DNA from: Tyto alba
Lineage: Eukaryota > Chordata > Aves > Strigiformes > Tytonidae
DNA length: 64,000 bases
Assembly: GCF_018691265.1 (NCBI RefSeq)
Contig: NW_024881313.1
Span: forward strand, 15,865,518 to 15,929,517
Direction: 5' to 3'
Part shown: in pieces, positions 38,001 to 49,444 of the stretch
Layout of the letters: each line of letters opens with the position of its first letter
How positions within the stretch are numbered: position 1 is the stretch's first letter
Position numbers and translations under genes: made by a program
Notes under the pieces: generated by a model
What the model saw: the letters and a program-made list of their open reading frames with translations, nothing else
Database searches by the model: none
Told to the model about the DNA's origin: nothing

Positions 38001-38999
38001 GCATGTTGAGTGGTGGACATGGTATAGTGGCACTGGGAGGCTGGTTGAGTTCACTGTCCTCCCTTGAGGTTTTGATGAAGTTTATGGAGGAATTCCCTTT
38101 GTCTGAACTTAATGGTGGCCCTGGCATCATGGTACACGGGTCTCTTGGCATCTGGCATTGAAGCCTGATCAAAGTCATTCCCCGTATCAAGTGTAGCCAA
38201 AAAGCACTGAACTGCGTCTCCCTTTTTATGCCTTTTAACCTCATGCAGGACAAGCATGTCTGGAAATCAGCACACAAAATGTAAGACACCTTTTGGATTT
38301 TTGCTTGTTCTCTTGCTGCATGTGGCAACTGCATTTACTGCTTAACTACTGTGCTTGCGTTGGAAGTGGGTGGATATGTCTGGTCCATTTTCAGGAAATC
38401 GTGAGCAGTTCTAATGAATCCATAAACAGATCCTGTCAACAGATTTAGACATTTTTTAAAAGTCGTTTTCATGCAGTTTAAGTATCTGGTGTCAAATTGC
38501 TGTTTCCATTTGTAAGATAACAAGAACTGTTCATATCTGTTGCTGTTTTCTAGTCCCCCAGGTAAAGACTGGGAAAGCAAAGGTTCACAGTTTTGTTAAT
38601 TTTGGAATTTAAGGAAAAGCAAATACTGTAATGAACTCTTTGGAATAAATCATGAACATAATTTTCAGAGATGTATGGCCATATTCAAGAATTAACTCGA
38701 ATCCTGAATGTAATTTAGAAGTTAGGAAGGAGAGACTGTGGTATAGATAAGGACACTAAGATTCAAAAGGAGAGCTCACGTGCAGGGCCCCAAGTTGTAG
38801 AGTTCTCACTCAACGGTTAAGAGAAGCCAGACCAGGAACCACAAACACCAACTATCATAGTAGGCACGGGTTTAAGCAGTGTACAGGGATTTACATTGCT
38901 CTGTCCAGGTAATGACAAGCTGAGTATAAGGAAAAGAAAAATTACCATTTTGGCCTGTTGTCTTTCGTTCAATGTGCACAGACAATGAGTTATGTTTTT
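32041..38999. other. Intron 2, middle part: no gene seen
   Basis: AT-rich unique sequence. The longest non-repeat open frame in the window, 175 codons on the minus strand (37807-38334), lies here but resembles no family I know. A stretch at about 36230-36400 has slightly more CpG than its surroundings. Confidence 0.5.
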
Positions 39000-39271
39000 T
39001 CTTTTCTCTCTTTTATCTTTTCTTTTCTTTTCCTTTTCTTTTCTTTTCTTTTTTTCTTTTCTTTTCTTTTCTTTTCTTTTCTTTTCTTTTCTTTTCTTTT
39101 CTTTTCTTTTCTTTTCTTTTCTTTTCTTTTCTTTTCTTTTCTTTTCTTTTCTTTTCTTTTCTTTTCTTTTCTTTTCTTTTCTTTTCTTTTCTTTTCTTTT
39201 CTTTTCTTTTCTTTTCTTTTCCTTTTCTTCTTTCTTTTCCTTTCTTTTATTTTCTTGTCTTGTCTTGTCTG
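39000..39271 (+). repeat. (CTTTT)n pentanucleotide microsatellite
   Basis: A pyrimidine-only region with a perfect core of 33 CTTTT units (39056-39220), degenerate flanks on both sides and a short (CTTGT)3 stretch at its 3' end. Read on the minus strand it is (AAAAG)n. The long open frames across it on both strands are translations of the repeat. In the CDK6 pre-mRNA it forms a long U/C tract. Confidence 0.97.
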
Positions 39272-41329
39272 CTTTCATTTCTGAAAGATACCAGGCATAT
39301 AAGGGAGACAAAGCTTTAAATGATGTATACTTCCTTAGAAGTCACTTAGGTTATTTGCATGCTGGAAGTTAAGTGCAGCATAAATTCTTTGGTAGTTCAG
39401 GGCTAATGGATTGTGCAAGATCAAGATCTATGACAGGTTTTTCTGCACGACTATCCTAACTCAAAAATTGCATTTTTGTAGTGACAGATCTAAAAATACT
39501 TCATAAAATACTGCTCAAAGCTTGTGTTATATCAACTGACCATGCTGTCATAGCAATAAACAAACAGATTCTAAGAAGTTTGCACCTGATTTCCCAGTGG
39601 TGCTTGTTTCATTCTCTTACCAATGATTTTCTTTGCTATAATGTCATCTAGAGAGCCAAGAATGTTGTATTTAAGAAATTATACATAATAATGAACTCAA
39701 ATATAAACAAATGGGCATGACAGTGAACCATGCAATGTTTTATGGTTTTACTCCTATATATACCAATTGCTTTCTGTTTAATACATGGATATACAACATG
39801 TTACATTAAAAAGCCTACAGATTTCCATAATACATTAGAACAGCACAGTTCAACAGGCTAAAAAGAAATAATTTGGTTTTCACATTAACAGTTGTCTTGA
39901 CTAACATACACACTTGTGTATATTGGTATTGTCAACTTTAGCCAATTCAGCCCTTTATTTCTCTGTAGGATTTTTTCTTCTTCTGTTTTGCTGATCTTTT
40001 CCTTTTGCAGGAGAGTTCACAGTCTAGTTGAACTGTGGAAGTTTTCCCTTTCTAAAATTCAGCTCTTGATCCCTCTTTGAGAAGCACAGACTGTTTGGTC
40101 CCGTGTCTACCTATGAAACATTGTAGAAATGTAGTTTCTTCCAAGGCTTTAATGTGTCAGTGTCATTAGAACCATATTTTTTCTGAAGGTCTTAATCAAA
40201 ACTGTTGTTAATGCCAGTAAAAGAACCAGAGCAGGAGATTTTGCACCTGGTGCTCTCTCTCTCCCCTCCTCATCACCACACCCACTGTGGGCTCCTTTCA
40301 GCTGCTGCCAGTACTGGCCCTTCTTCCCAGGAAGTGGTAGCAACGTGATCAGGGCTCAGCTGTGTTTGCACCATTTAGCAAGCCCCCTTAACTTGTTCAG
40401 TGGCTCTGAGGACTAGATTTGCTTTTCAGAAGTACTGTCAGTTGGGCTCGTATTCCTGAGGGCTTAACATATGCTGGGAGGTTAATTTGGATTCAAACAG
40501 AACCTGGATTTTGTGTACAGCCACGCATTCCCCCAGTAGAGTTGTGGCTGTAGAGTAACCTGGAGGTCATTCAGGAACAGCAGTCCCTGAATTGATGGAA
40601 AGCATCAAAACAGTAAGCCTCTTCTGTCATCTTCTATAGTACCTGCTTTTTGTTTTTTAGGTTTCCCCATGCATCTTTAAAAATCAAAAGCTTGGAATCA
40701 AATTTGCATTGGAATTACATACCACTTTTAAAACGCTGAATTAAGCACCTCAGGAGCTGCTGTGATAGTGTAAGGATTTAGAAAACTATATGTTATGGAG
40801 TACCACACAGGTCATTCTATTTTTTGCTGTGAATACTTTTTACATGGAGTGGAGGGTTATTATTTCTTTTGTTATTTTTGATATATTGGCATCACCATTA
40901 AGTCTCAAGTGTAGATAGATTAGATTATTAAGCTACTAAAGAATGAATGATAATTTTTACTGTTGTAAAATCTTCTGAAGATGAGTTGTTGGTTTTACTT
41001 AAATCTCAGAAAGAGATGATCAACTTAGATTTAGATCCTGTAGGTTTGGCACAAGCATGAATTCAAAATGTAAACTGAAATGTGGAGTCTGTAACAATCA
41101 GTTTGACCGTGAGCTACACATGAATAAAAACTGGATTTTGTTGTATCCCGTCTTGCACCAGGTACAGATGGCAATCCAGAATAACTTCTGTGCTCCTTTC
41201 ATTTGAATTAAACAAAATCAATATTCAGGCATAAGTTTTATTTACATGTTGAGCAATCCAGGGAATGTAAAAAGGAATGCAGCTTTCCCTGAGGAAGGTA
41301 TTCTACAGAAAATCTAAAACACTTAATAC

Positions 41330-41750
41330 AAGGGGCGCGTGCACTACCAATGAATCGGAGTATCTTTAATTTGTACTCTGAACTGGAAGCTTACTGGAAG
41401 CTCTCGTTACTGTATAATGGCAGTGTACGTGACTGAAAGGCAGTGTACATTTGCTTGCTCGAGGATCACGTGAGAGCACTATGAATAGGTCAGACAGCTA
41501 TTGCTGATGCTAAACAATCTGTCAGCGATTGTCTTCATAACAGGCCATGTTATTTTTCTGATTTGAGGCTGCCTTGGCCTGTCTCTCACAGAGAGAATCT
41601 GACAGTCTGTTTGATATGGCAACACACAGGAGTAAGCGTAGGCGTCAGCGGGCTGATATTTTCCCTTGGTAACGGCAATTGCTCAGTGTGCGGCCAGTTT
41701 GGAATTAAAATCGATTGCAATGAGATGAAGCTGTTAACGAACTGGTGAGG
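41330..41750. promoter_or_regulatory. CpG-dense intronic patch, candidate enhancer
   Basis: About 420 bp with roughly fifteen CpG dinucleotides in an otherwise CpG-poor, AT-rich intron. It includes a CACGTG E-box (41467-41472), CTCGAG (41458-41463) and ATCGAT. Retained CpGs over a compact, non-repetitive stretch suggest an unmethylated or constrained regulatory element. This is inference from composition and motifs only. Confidence 0.35.
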
Positions 41751-44700
41751 AGCTAAGTATTTCAAAAACTGGTGAGCCATAGGACAAGTCCTGAAAGTAA
41801 AGTTCTGCAAGGCAGGATATTGTTTGAATTACTGAACCTTACCAGATCCATTGCTGGTCCTTGCCTATTAAAAATAATCTCCCTTCATAAAGAAGGTGAA
41901 CAAGAAATGGCAGTGTGAGGGCTAAAAAAGACAGCATACTGCTATAAACAGAGAGGTGCAGAGAACATCTTGTCAGGCATATTTTTCTTTGAAGTAAAAC
42001 TCTTAACAACTGCACCTTTTAGTGACTTGGGTGGCACAGTGAATAAATGTGCTTGGCCTTTTCATCTTTTGGGCACAAATCTTGGCTTCTGTTGAAAATG
42101 AAAATTAGTTTTGGTGGTTTCATTGGAGCAGACATTTGTCTGCATCACAAAACCATTCAGTCTGGCACCACGGCTTGTCATTGCTTGAGTGGGGCCCAGC
42201 ACAGGAGAGCAGGGGTGTTGCAGGTCAGGGCTGCAGTCGGTACTGAGTGTTGAAAGCTTGCCCAGTCAGCCCACACTATCGGACTTTAGCCAGTACTATT
42301 TACTTCGCTTTCAAGAGCATCTATTTCTCTCTGTCACTTTCTCTGTCTCTCTTCCTCACACACACTTAAAGAACAAAAACCTCTTTTATACAGCTAAGCA
42401 TTTTAAATAATTTTTCCAAGTCAGAAAAGGAGAGACTGGAAAAAATTACAGCACAAAGCTCAGCTTGCAGATGAACGATTGCCTTGTCATCCTAATATCC
42501 CCCTGCCTTCCCTTAAACCTCACTGGTGAGTGGGCTATAAGCAAGAATATTGGCTGGGCTCTGCTGGAGTAGGTCTCCAGGATAGGACTGTCTGCTGCCT
42601 CGCTTTCATCATGCAATTGCTTCTTCACCATAGCTCCTTCTGCTGTGTGCACAGCTGATAATGAATGAGTAACTGCAAAGTTGAAAACATCTATCTGCAT
42701 AACATCTGCCTGTCCTAGATAAATTCATTTATTTTATCTGATGTTATGTTTTGCCCTTTTCTGCTATTTGCCTGAAAGAGTTTTTTTTCTAAAGACAAGA
42801 AGATATCCTGCTATTCTTTCCTAGAAGGGTAGCGAAACACGAATAGTGTTCGCAAACTCCAAGAACACGTTAGAAATGTAGAGAATAAAGGATTTGGGAC
42901 ATGAAGTTGCCATGAACAGTGTAGAGATACTCAAGCTTATTTTAATTAGAGTTTTAAACAAGAGTTTGACTCTGGGCATCTGACTGCTTCTGGATGGATC
43001 TCACAGTGGACTAGTTTGTCATGCTGCAGGCAGTGCTCTAATGTCACTCCATATCTTTTCAGTACCAAGGTGGGTCAGTTGAACACAGTCGAAGTGTCTC
43101 TGCATTACTTTGCAGTCTGCCATTGAGTGCTGATGCACTTTGGTGCAACTGCAACTGGCGTGACAAGCACATTGGGTAGCTCCTGAAGACCCCATATGAT
43201 TTTGAAAATGGAACTTAAGTCTTGCGTTACTATGTGGCTTTACAAATATTATCCCAGAAACAATAAGATATGAGATACTTTGAATTTAGTGGCCTGTTCA
43301 TCTGCATGTGGTCTTTCTTAATCTAAAAGTACTTCACTAAAGCTCCTCCAAGCGAGAAAAATCTACTTGTGAAATGCCAGCATTCAGAGGCATGGAGGAG
43401 GAGGTGATTGCTGATTAAGATGAGACAGAGCATCATGTCCTGAACAAAGGGTAAGAGCTCTGTCGTATGTTTCAGAGTGTGAAGCTCTGTTTCCTGTTTT
43501 GCTACATGGGATATGGTTCTTGTAACACACATGTTCTGCTCCCCTTGCCCATCTATTGTCTTCTTCAACTGAAATACAACCCCTTTGTTACAATGTATTG
43601 GGTATATGTGATTCCAAGTAGAGACTGGTTTCTGTTATCAGTCTATTTCCTCTTCAAAAGAAAGAAAGAAGGTAGCTAATATTAAAAGTATGGGGGGAAA
43701 CTGTTGTTTTCAAGGAGTAAGTAGTTTAAGCAGTTGGGGTGAATGAAGGTCTTGCTGCTGAGTGGCTTCCAGAGAACAGAATAGTCTAAGGCTGCTGCTG
43801 GCATTTGGACTCAAAGGATGCCTGACTGTCATTCTTCAATGCTTTCAGGTACGAGAGGATGAAGTTTTCTGCGTCCTTGAAAGTTATAGACTCAGGGTAT
43901 TAATCTGAGCCAAAGGCAGTGAAAGCAGAAGCTATTCAAGCTCCCCCCCACATATTTGTCAATAAACCTCAATCGTGACCTGTAATAGTCTTGGTATCCC
44001 AATCTTGTGGTGTTTGCATAAACTCTGTCAATCATACATAAATTCTGTGCTGGTTTTCTGCCATGTGGATAAATACCTTTTGGAGTTAGGTTGAGACCAC
44101 CAAACTCTTTCCATCTGAGTCTTTGTCCAGACTTATGAAACCTTAATACTGTAGCATATTTCTATGCCACTACTTACCACACCACAGTCATCTTAGACAT
44201 TTCTCCTACTTATAAATCAATGGCTGCAGTTCTCTTTCTCTGTCATGCATAAGCTAGGAAGTAACTCTTCATAGGAAGACCCTGTTCCCAAGAAAACTAA
44301 AGTAAATCCATGTTATTGAGAAACTTTAGAGGGCAAGGACCGCGTTTTTGTTCAGTGCTGCAAGTGAGTAGCAAAGTAAAGGGATATGTGTTCATGTTGG
44401 ATTAGTCTTACTGCAGTAAAAATAACAATCCTTTGGATGCATTGGCAGCAGGTACCTAATTCTTTGATCTTCCCTTTGACTGTGATCTGTCTAATTTTCC
44501 AGGTGTACTTACTTATCAGTTTGACAGTAGCCAAGAGAACTGATGTCCTACAGTTTTTCAGGTCATACAGTCAGATTTGGTTTTTGGTATTTCTTGCATA
44601 TGTCTTGGGCTGATGGGTTTGATCTCCATTGCTATTATCTCAGTTTGCTCAGGAAAAAAATGTTTATCCCTCTTAACATAGGTTACTTTATAGCAGTTTT

Positions 44701-45845
44701 CAGAGCATGTCAAAAGCAAGTCCAGTAAAATTTAAAGACTTTCTAGAAGCGGTTATTAAATTAGCACCAGTGAGTAGATGCAATAGTTTTCAAAGGAATT
44801 GGCAAAACTATGTCTTTTCTTATAAAAGCATTAAGCATTCAGACTGTATATTGTCAAATGAAGATGAACTGAAGTTGTATTTATCAGATTATATGTTATA
44901 AGAACTATGGAGAATTCAAGACATATCATCTAGTTTTCTGTGTTCAAAAAAAAAAGAAAAAACGCAAAGTATTTTTGTAAGAATGCAGGTATTCTGCTAG
45001 GTTACAGTAAGATCCACTAGGCAGTAGATACATAAAATAAAACAGAGACAGAGATTTGCAGCTGATGTTTTTTACTTTAGTACAATTAATTTGAAAAAAT
45101 GTCTGCATTAAAACACAGGTACTCGCTAAGTGTCTGTTCAACAATGTTCCAGTTCAGATCAAGGCATCGGGTGGTGTGTGACTCCCAGCCAAACATCTTG
45201 TTACATAGTTGCAGGATTTCCCATAGCGGATCTTACTGTAATCAAATAATTCAAAGGTTTCTTTTGTAAATATAATAGAAGGGCAGGGTTTGTGTTTACA
45301 AAGTATTCAGCATGGAAATCCTGTATTAATTGAGGTACATTTACTTCACTTAGGATGGTGTCCGCATAGTAACTTTTTAAAATCAAAGGCCTTTTGCTGT
45401 TGCCTGTTCCAGAGGGGCAATCATGTACAAAACTAACACACCATGTACAGAAAATCATGAGGAAATGGCTTGAGAGACATGCACTGTAGACAGCAGAGAT
45501 GTTCCTAGCTAAAGAAGACAACTTCATGGATGATTTTGTCACAGTGGATATAAAAGAATATAATTTATAAGAAGTAGTTTTAACCCTATGGAAACTACTA
45601 AAGAGGCTGTGTCTTTCTCAATCTATTTCCAGAATGATTATCATGGGCAATGCCAGATGTTGTCTTTTTGTAATATTGCAGATTCATATGAGCTAAGCTT
45701 TAAATTATTATCTTTCTAAGGCAGCAGCTGTATTTTCTGTGAGTAAACACAATGTGCTTCCACCCAGCCTGGTGCAGGATCTGGAGTTTTTATTATTAAC
45801 AGTAAAGCATTTAGAGTTTCACATAAAAGATGTATAAAAAGGAAA

Positions 45846-45883
45846 GATAATATTATTACTCAGTGATAATATTATTACTCAGT
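45846..45883 (+). repeat. Perfect 19-bp tandem duplication
   Basis: The unit GATAATATTATTACTCAGT occurs twice head to tail (45846-45864, 45865-45883) with no mismatch, so the duplication is probably recent. Confidence 0.95.
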
Positions 45884-47844
45884 AATAGATGACTACAGCT
45901 GTGCTCCTCTGAGTTCCTTAGTTTGCTGTGGCAGAAAATGCCAGAATCAAAAGAAGCCACATACAGAAGAATTAAACAGAGAAACAGCATTTCCCTTCAC
46001 AGGGGGTTGGAAATTGTATGTTGCTTCTATATTCTATACAGTGAAATCTATTTTCCTTTTTTCCTTGAATTATAATTCTGCTATAGTTGAAAAGATAATT
46101 TTGCCAGTGTATTAAATACCTGGCATAAAAGGTGTTTTAGAACATTTTTAGGTAAATGTAGGTCAACACAAAGGAATCATACAGTTGGAAATATTTTCCA
46201 GTGTTTATGTTCAGATGTTCAGACCTGTCTGGCTCCTCTCTATTTGCATGTGTTGGGGTTACAGGCAGTCCGGCTACATTCCACATTGATTTATATAAAT
46301 ATATTGCAGATTATTAACCTCCAGCCAAATAGCAGCAAATTCCACTTTTCAGGAAGGTTTGTGACTTTTCACAAAACAGATTTACTGTGTACAGGACATC
46401 TGTCTTCCATGTATACCCCATTAAGGGAATCATAAAGACAAAAGTATTTGTCTTTATGAGGAATATACCAATACATTTTCTGTTGCAGTCACTATGTTAC
46501 CATAATTTAATTATTATTTGTTCATATGATGATTACAGATTAAGTACAGATTAGTCTTCTAGTAGAGGTAGGTGACAGTCTCTCCATATTCATAAGTCTG
46601 GCTCCCCAGTTATTACTCACCGAAAAGCTTCTTTAGACTAAACAGAATATCATGCATCCATTTTCAAAACATGGTGTCTAATAAACAATTTTTAAGTGTC
46701 TGACCAAAGATTATTTAGGGAATGTTGTTAAAGTGGGACCACAGCCTTACCGCGTTAAATCTATATCATCTCCAGTGAAACATACTGCTCTCTTAAACCT
46801 GGATTACAGTCTTCCCAGATAGTTGTGCCAATTCTTATCTTCCCTTCTCTTGTGAAATATTTTGAGATTCAAGGTAAGATATAAAAACTCAGTACAGTGT
46901 TTTCCTAGTCTGTCAGATGTCCTCTTTGAAAAGCAGTGACCCCCAAGGCTTTGTGCGTTATCCTTTGTCTGCAGATCCTGCATATAAAGCCTTTAGTCCT
47001 ACAACAGAGAATAAAAATATTACTTGATAACATTATCAGAAATCCTTCACTTTGCAAGTAAGGAAGCAGTTATTCTGAGAGGAAGAAAGATGCATGTAGT
47101 AAAACAATGTAACTGCTGTGATGTTGATCAAAATAAGCAGTAGTATCAACACTACTTTGGTTTGTTATTGATGATAGGTTATTCGGTTTAACTGTTTAGT
47201 CTTTTTTCTCAATAACTGTATTCATACATTTTTAAAATCTACTGTCACCTAATAACAGCAGCAATTGATTTTCTGCCTCACTTCAGAGAAAAAGGCAATC
47301 TGATCTGTACAACTACTAAATGAATAAGCACATTAATAAAGTATGTGAGCAGGGAACAAGCATCTTTCCATCTGCAAGATGGTTTCCTATTGAGATTTTG
47401 TAGAAGTGGGACTTGAGGAAGGACAGTGAGAATCACTGATATAAGTATAGATGTGGAGCACAGAATGACGGGCAGATGTTTGTGAAAAAGATAAAAGCAG
47501 TCATTAAAGTTGGTACTGTAGATGAAGTGGAAAAGATGAGAGAAATCATAAGTAAAAAGAGAAAACAATAGGAAATGGAGTAATCAGATAGGAATGTGAC
47601 ATTACGAAGAGCTTTGCAAATTAGCTTGAATTTGATGTTGTGAAACAAGGTGAAATGATACAGAAATTTCAGTAAAAGAATAACAGAAAGTGATCAGAGA
47701 AGAAATCTCTCTTAGTAACGGCATCCTGTGCGCAAAGATTTTTTCCAGGCTGTGTCCTGACTCTGAAGGTGTTCTTTGCATTCAGGAACTTGCAGGAGTA
47801 ATCAGCAAAAAAATATGTATTTCTGCCAAAGGAGATTTAATAAA

Positions 47845-47849
47845 GCCGT
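47845..47849 (+). repeat. Target-site duplication, left copy (GCCGT)
   Basis: The five bases immediately before the LTR terminus TGTCG; repeated exactly at 48848-48852. Confidence 0.85.
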
Positions 47850-48847
47850 TGTCGTGGTTTAGGCCTGATTGACAGCCAACCACAATGCAGCAGCTCTCTC
47901 TCCCTTCCCCTCCGGCAATGAGAAGGGACAGAGAGCCAGGCTTGGGGTTCAAGATAGGACTGGGATGGGGGAAAAATCCCCCTTTTATGATCACGAGCAA
48001 AAGGCAGACTCGTTAGGGGAAGAAAAAAAAGACATACATTTATTACAGACACTAACGACACATAACAGAGTATGACAGTGAGAAGCATTGCCACATCTTG
48101 AGAACACCTTCCCCCCACCCCTCCCTTCTTCCCGAGCTCAGTTCTGCTCCCGATATCTCTACCTCCTCCCCCAGGGGCAGGGAATGGGGGGTGCAGTCAG
48201 TGCTGCCACTTCCTTCATCTTCGGTGAGGGGAGTGTCCAAAACTTGTTCCTCCTGCTCCATCGTGGTCCCCCTCTCACAGGAGACAGTCCTCCACAAACT
48301 TTCTCCGACTTGATTCCCTCCCACGGCTGCAGCCCTTCCCGAGCTGCTCCGGTGTGGGACTCCCCCGCATGCTGCAATCCTCCCAGCGCTGAATTACAGC
48401 AGCGGGGCTGCCTTTTCCCATGAGACCCCGGCCTTCTTCGGGCACAGAACCTTGATCAGACAAGCAGGAACAACAGGCTGTAAATCAATGTCTGCTCCAC
48501 CGTAGATCTTCATGGGTGGCAGGGGCGGGGCCGCCCTGCCATCTCACCACAGGATACAGGGGGGTCTCTGCTCCGGCACACCTCCCCCCTCCTTTCTTCC
48601 TCCGTTCCTCCACTGACCTTGGTGTTCATGCAGCTGCAGCGACTCCTCCTCACAAGTCCCACTGCCCGTCACCACGTCCCTTCTTAAATACGTTATCGCA
48701 GAGGCGCAGCTGATTGGCTCAATTTCCCAAACAGAAGTGGAGCTGACGTGGAGCTGGGGGAGCTTCGAGAAGCTTCTCACAGGGGGCCGCCCCGATAGCC
48801 CCCTCCCCTGCCACCAAAAAACTCCACCACTCACTCAACCCAGGACA
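47850..48847 (-). mobile_element. Solo LTR of an avian endogenous retrovirus
   Basis: A 998-bp, GC- and CpG-rich block that begins TG and ends CA, with terminal inverted sequence TGTCGTGG.../...CCAGGACA, flanked by the perfect 5-bp duplication GCCGT. No internal retroviral sequence adjoins it, so it is a solo LTR left by LTR-LTR recombination. Orientation is taken as minus: on that strand a CCAAT box (48717-48713) precedes a TATTTAAG TATA-like box (48690-48683), and an AATAAA signal lies far downstream (48044-48039). A 5-bp duplication is what ERVL-type integrases usually leave; ERV1 typically gives 4 and ERVK 6. The termini resemble LTRs common in birds. Open frames within it are not genes. 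Confidence 0.85.
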
Positions 48848-48852
48848 GCCGT
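48848..48852 (+). repeat. Target-site duplication, right copy (GCCGT)
   Basis: Exact copy of 47845-47849 directly after the LTR terminus ACA. Confidence 0.85.
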
Positions 48853-49308
48853 GTAATGGTGAACATGGGAGTTATGTGGGAAGAAACAGAAGATGCATGC
48901 AAACACTCTGCATATTTTTTTAAAAATGTTTCTCTCTATTTTTTTTTTTAAGTGACCAAGTGCTGCAGCATAGAATTTGGATAAATATCAAGTCATTTTC
49001 TGTATTAACTCTAGTTGCTCTGTCCAAAAAATGTTTTCTTTTCATGTAATTATTTTACTTTGAACAGTTGTTGAATTCTTAATACTTAATCCTATTTCAG
49101 AATTCACACATGAAAGAGAGATGTGATATTACTGATGTATCAGTAGTTATCTGATGAATCAAGAGCTCAAAGATTGCTACCTTTGGAAAGCTCTTTTTTT
49201 TTCATTCTATATCCTGTAGGAAATTTAAAAAGACATGTGTGAACTGCAAGTTATGTATGTCTTTACTGGTTCCTGTGTATTTACCTCCTCTTTTCTTTTC
49301 CTCCTCAG
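48853..49308 (+). other. CDK6: Intron 2 end, between LTR and exon 3
   Basis: AT-rich sequence with T-runs, leading into the pyrimidine tract and acceptor CTCCTCAG that precede exon 3. No other feature seen. Confidence 0.6.
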
Positions 49309-49444
49309 ATTGTTTGATGTGTGCACCGTGTCACGAACAGACAGAGAGACCAAGTTAACATTAGTGTTTGAACATGTGGATCAAGACTTGACTACTTACT
49401 TGGATAAAGTTCCGGAGCCTGGAGTGCCTACTGAAACCATAAAG
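49309..49444 (+). CDS. CDK6: CDK6 coding exon 3 (end of residue 78 to residue 123)
   Basis: A 136-nt exon starting with the third base of codon 78 (Arg) and encoding residues 79-123 of the kinase domain, from LFDVCTVSR to VPTETIK. Landmarks: the beta-4/beta-5 region with gatekeeper Phe98, then the hinge EHVDQD (99-104), including His100, Val101 and Asp104, which together with Thr107 line the ATP and CDK4/6-inhibitor pocket, and the start of helix D. It is bounded by acceptor CTCCTCAG and donor AAG|GTATTT and ends in phase 0, so the next exon (HRD loop, DFG, T-loop) begins on a codon boundary outside the window. As I recall it, the sequence is identical to human CDK6 over this exon. No damage is visible. 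Confidence 0.97.

Larger units (their letters stand above)
39272..47844. other. Intron 2, last part: no gene seen
   Basis: AT-rich unique sequence without a recognisable exon, RNA gene or large repeat, apart from the CpG-dense patch and the 19-bp duplication listed separately. Confidence 0.5.
19748..49308 (+). other. CDK6: CDK6 intron 2 (29.6 kb)
   Basis: Bounded by donor GTGAGG after 19747 and the acceptor TCCTCAG ending at 49308; splicing restores codon 78 and the reading frame. Large introns are normal for CDK6. It contains the CR1 copy, CTTTT array, CpG-dense patch, 19-bp tandem duplication and solo LTR listed separately. Confidence 0.93.

Noticed and set aside
38817..39372. Long open frames across the CTTTT array
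   Set aside because: Translations of the pentanucleotide repeat; no conserved domain or start context.
47850..48847. Protein-coding frames (70-111 codons) within the GC-rich block before exon 3
   Set aside because: The block is an LTR by its TG/CA ends and 5-bp duplication; the frames lie on both strands and resemble no protein.
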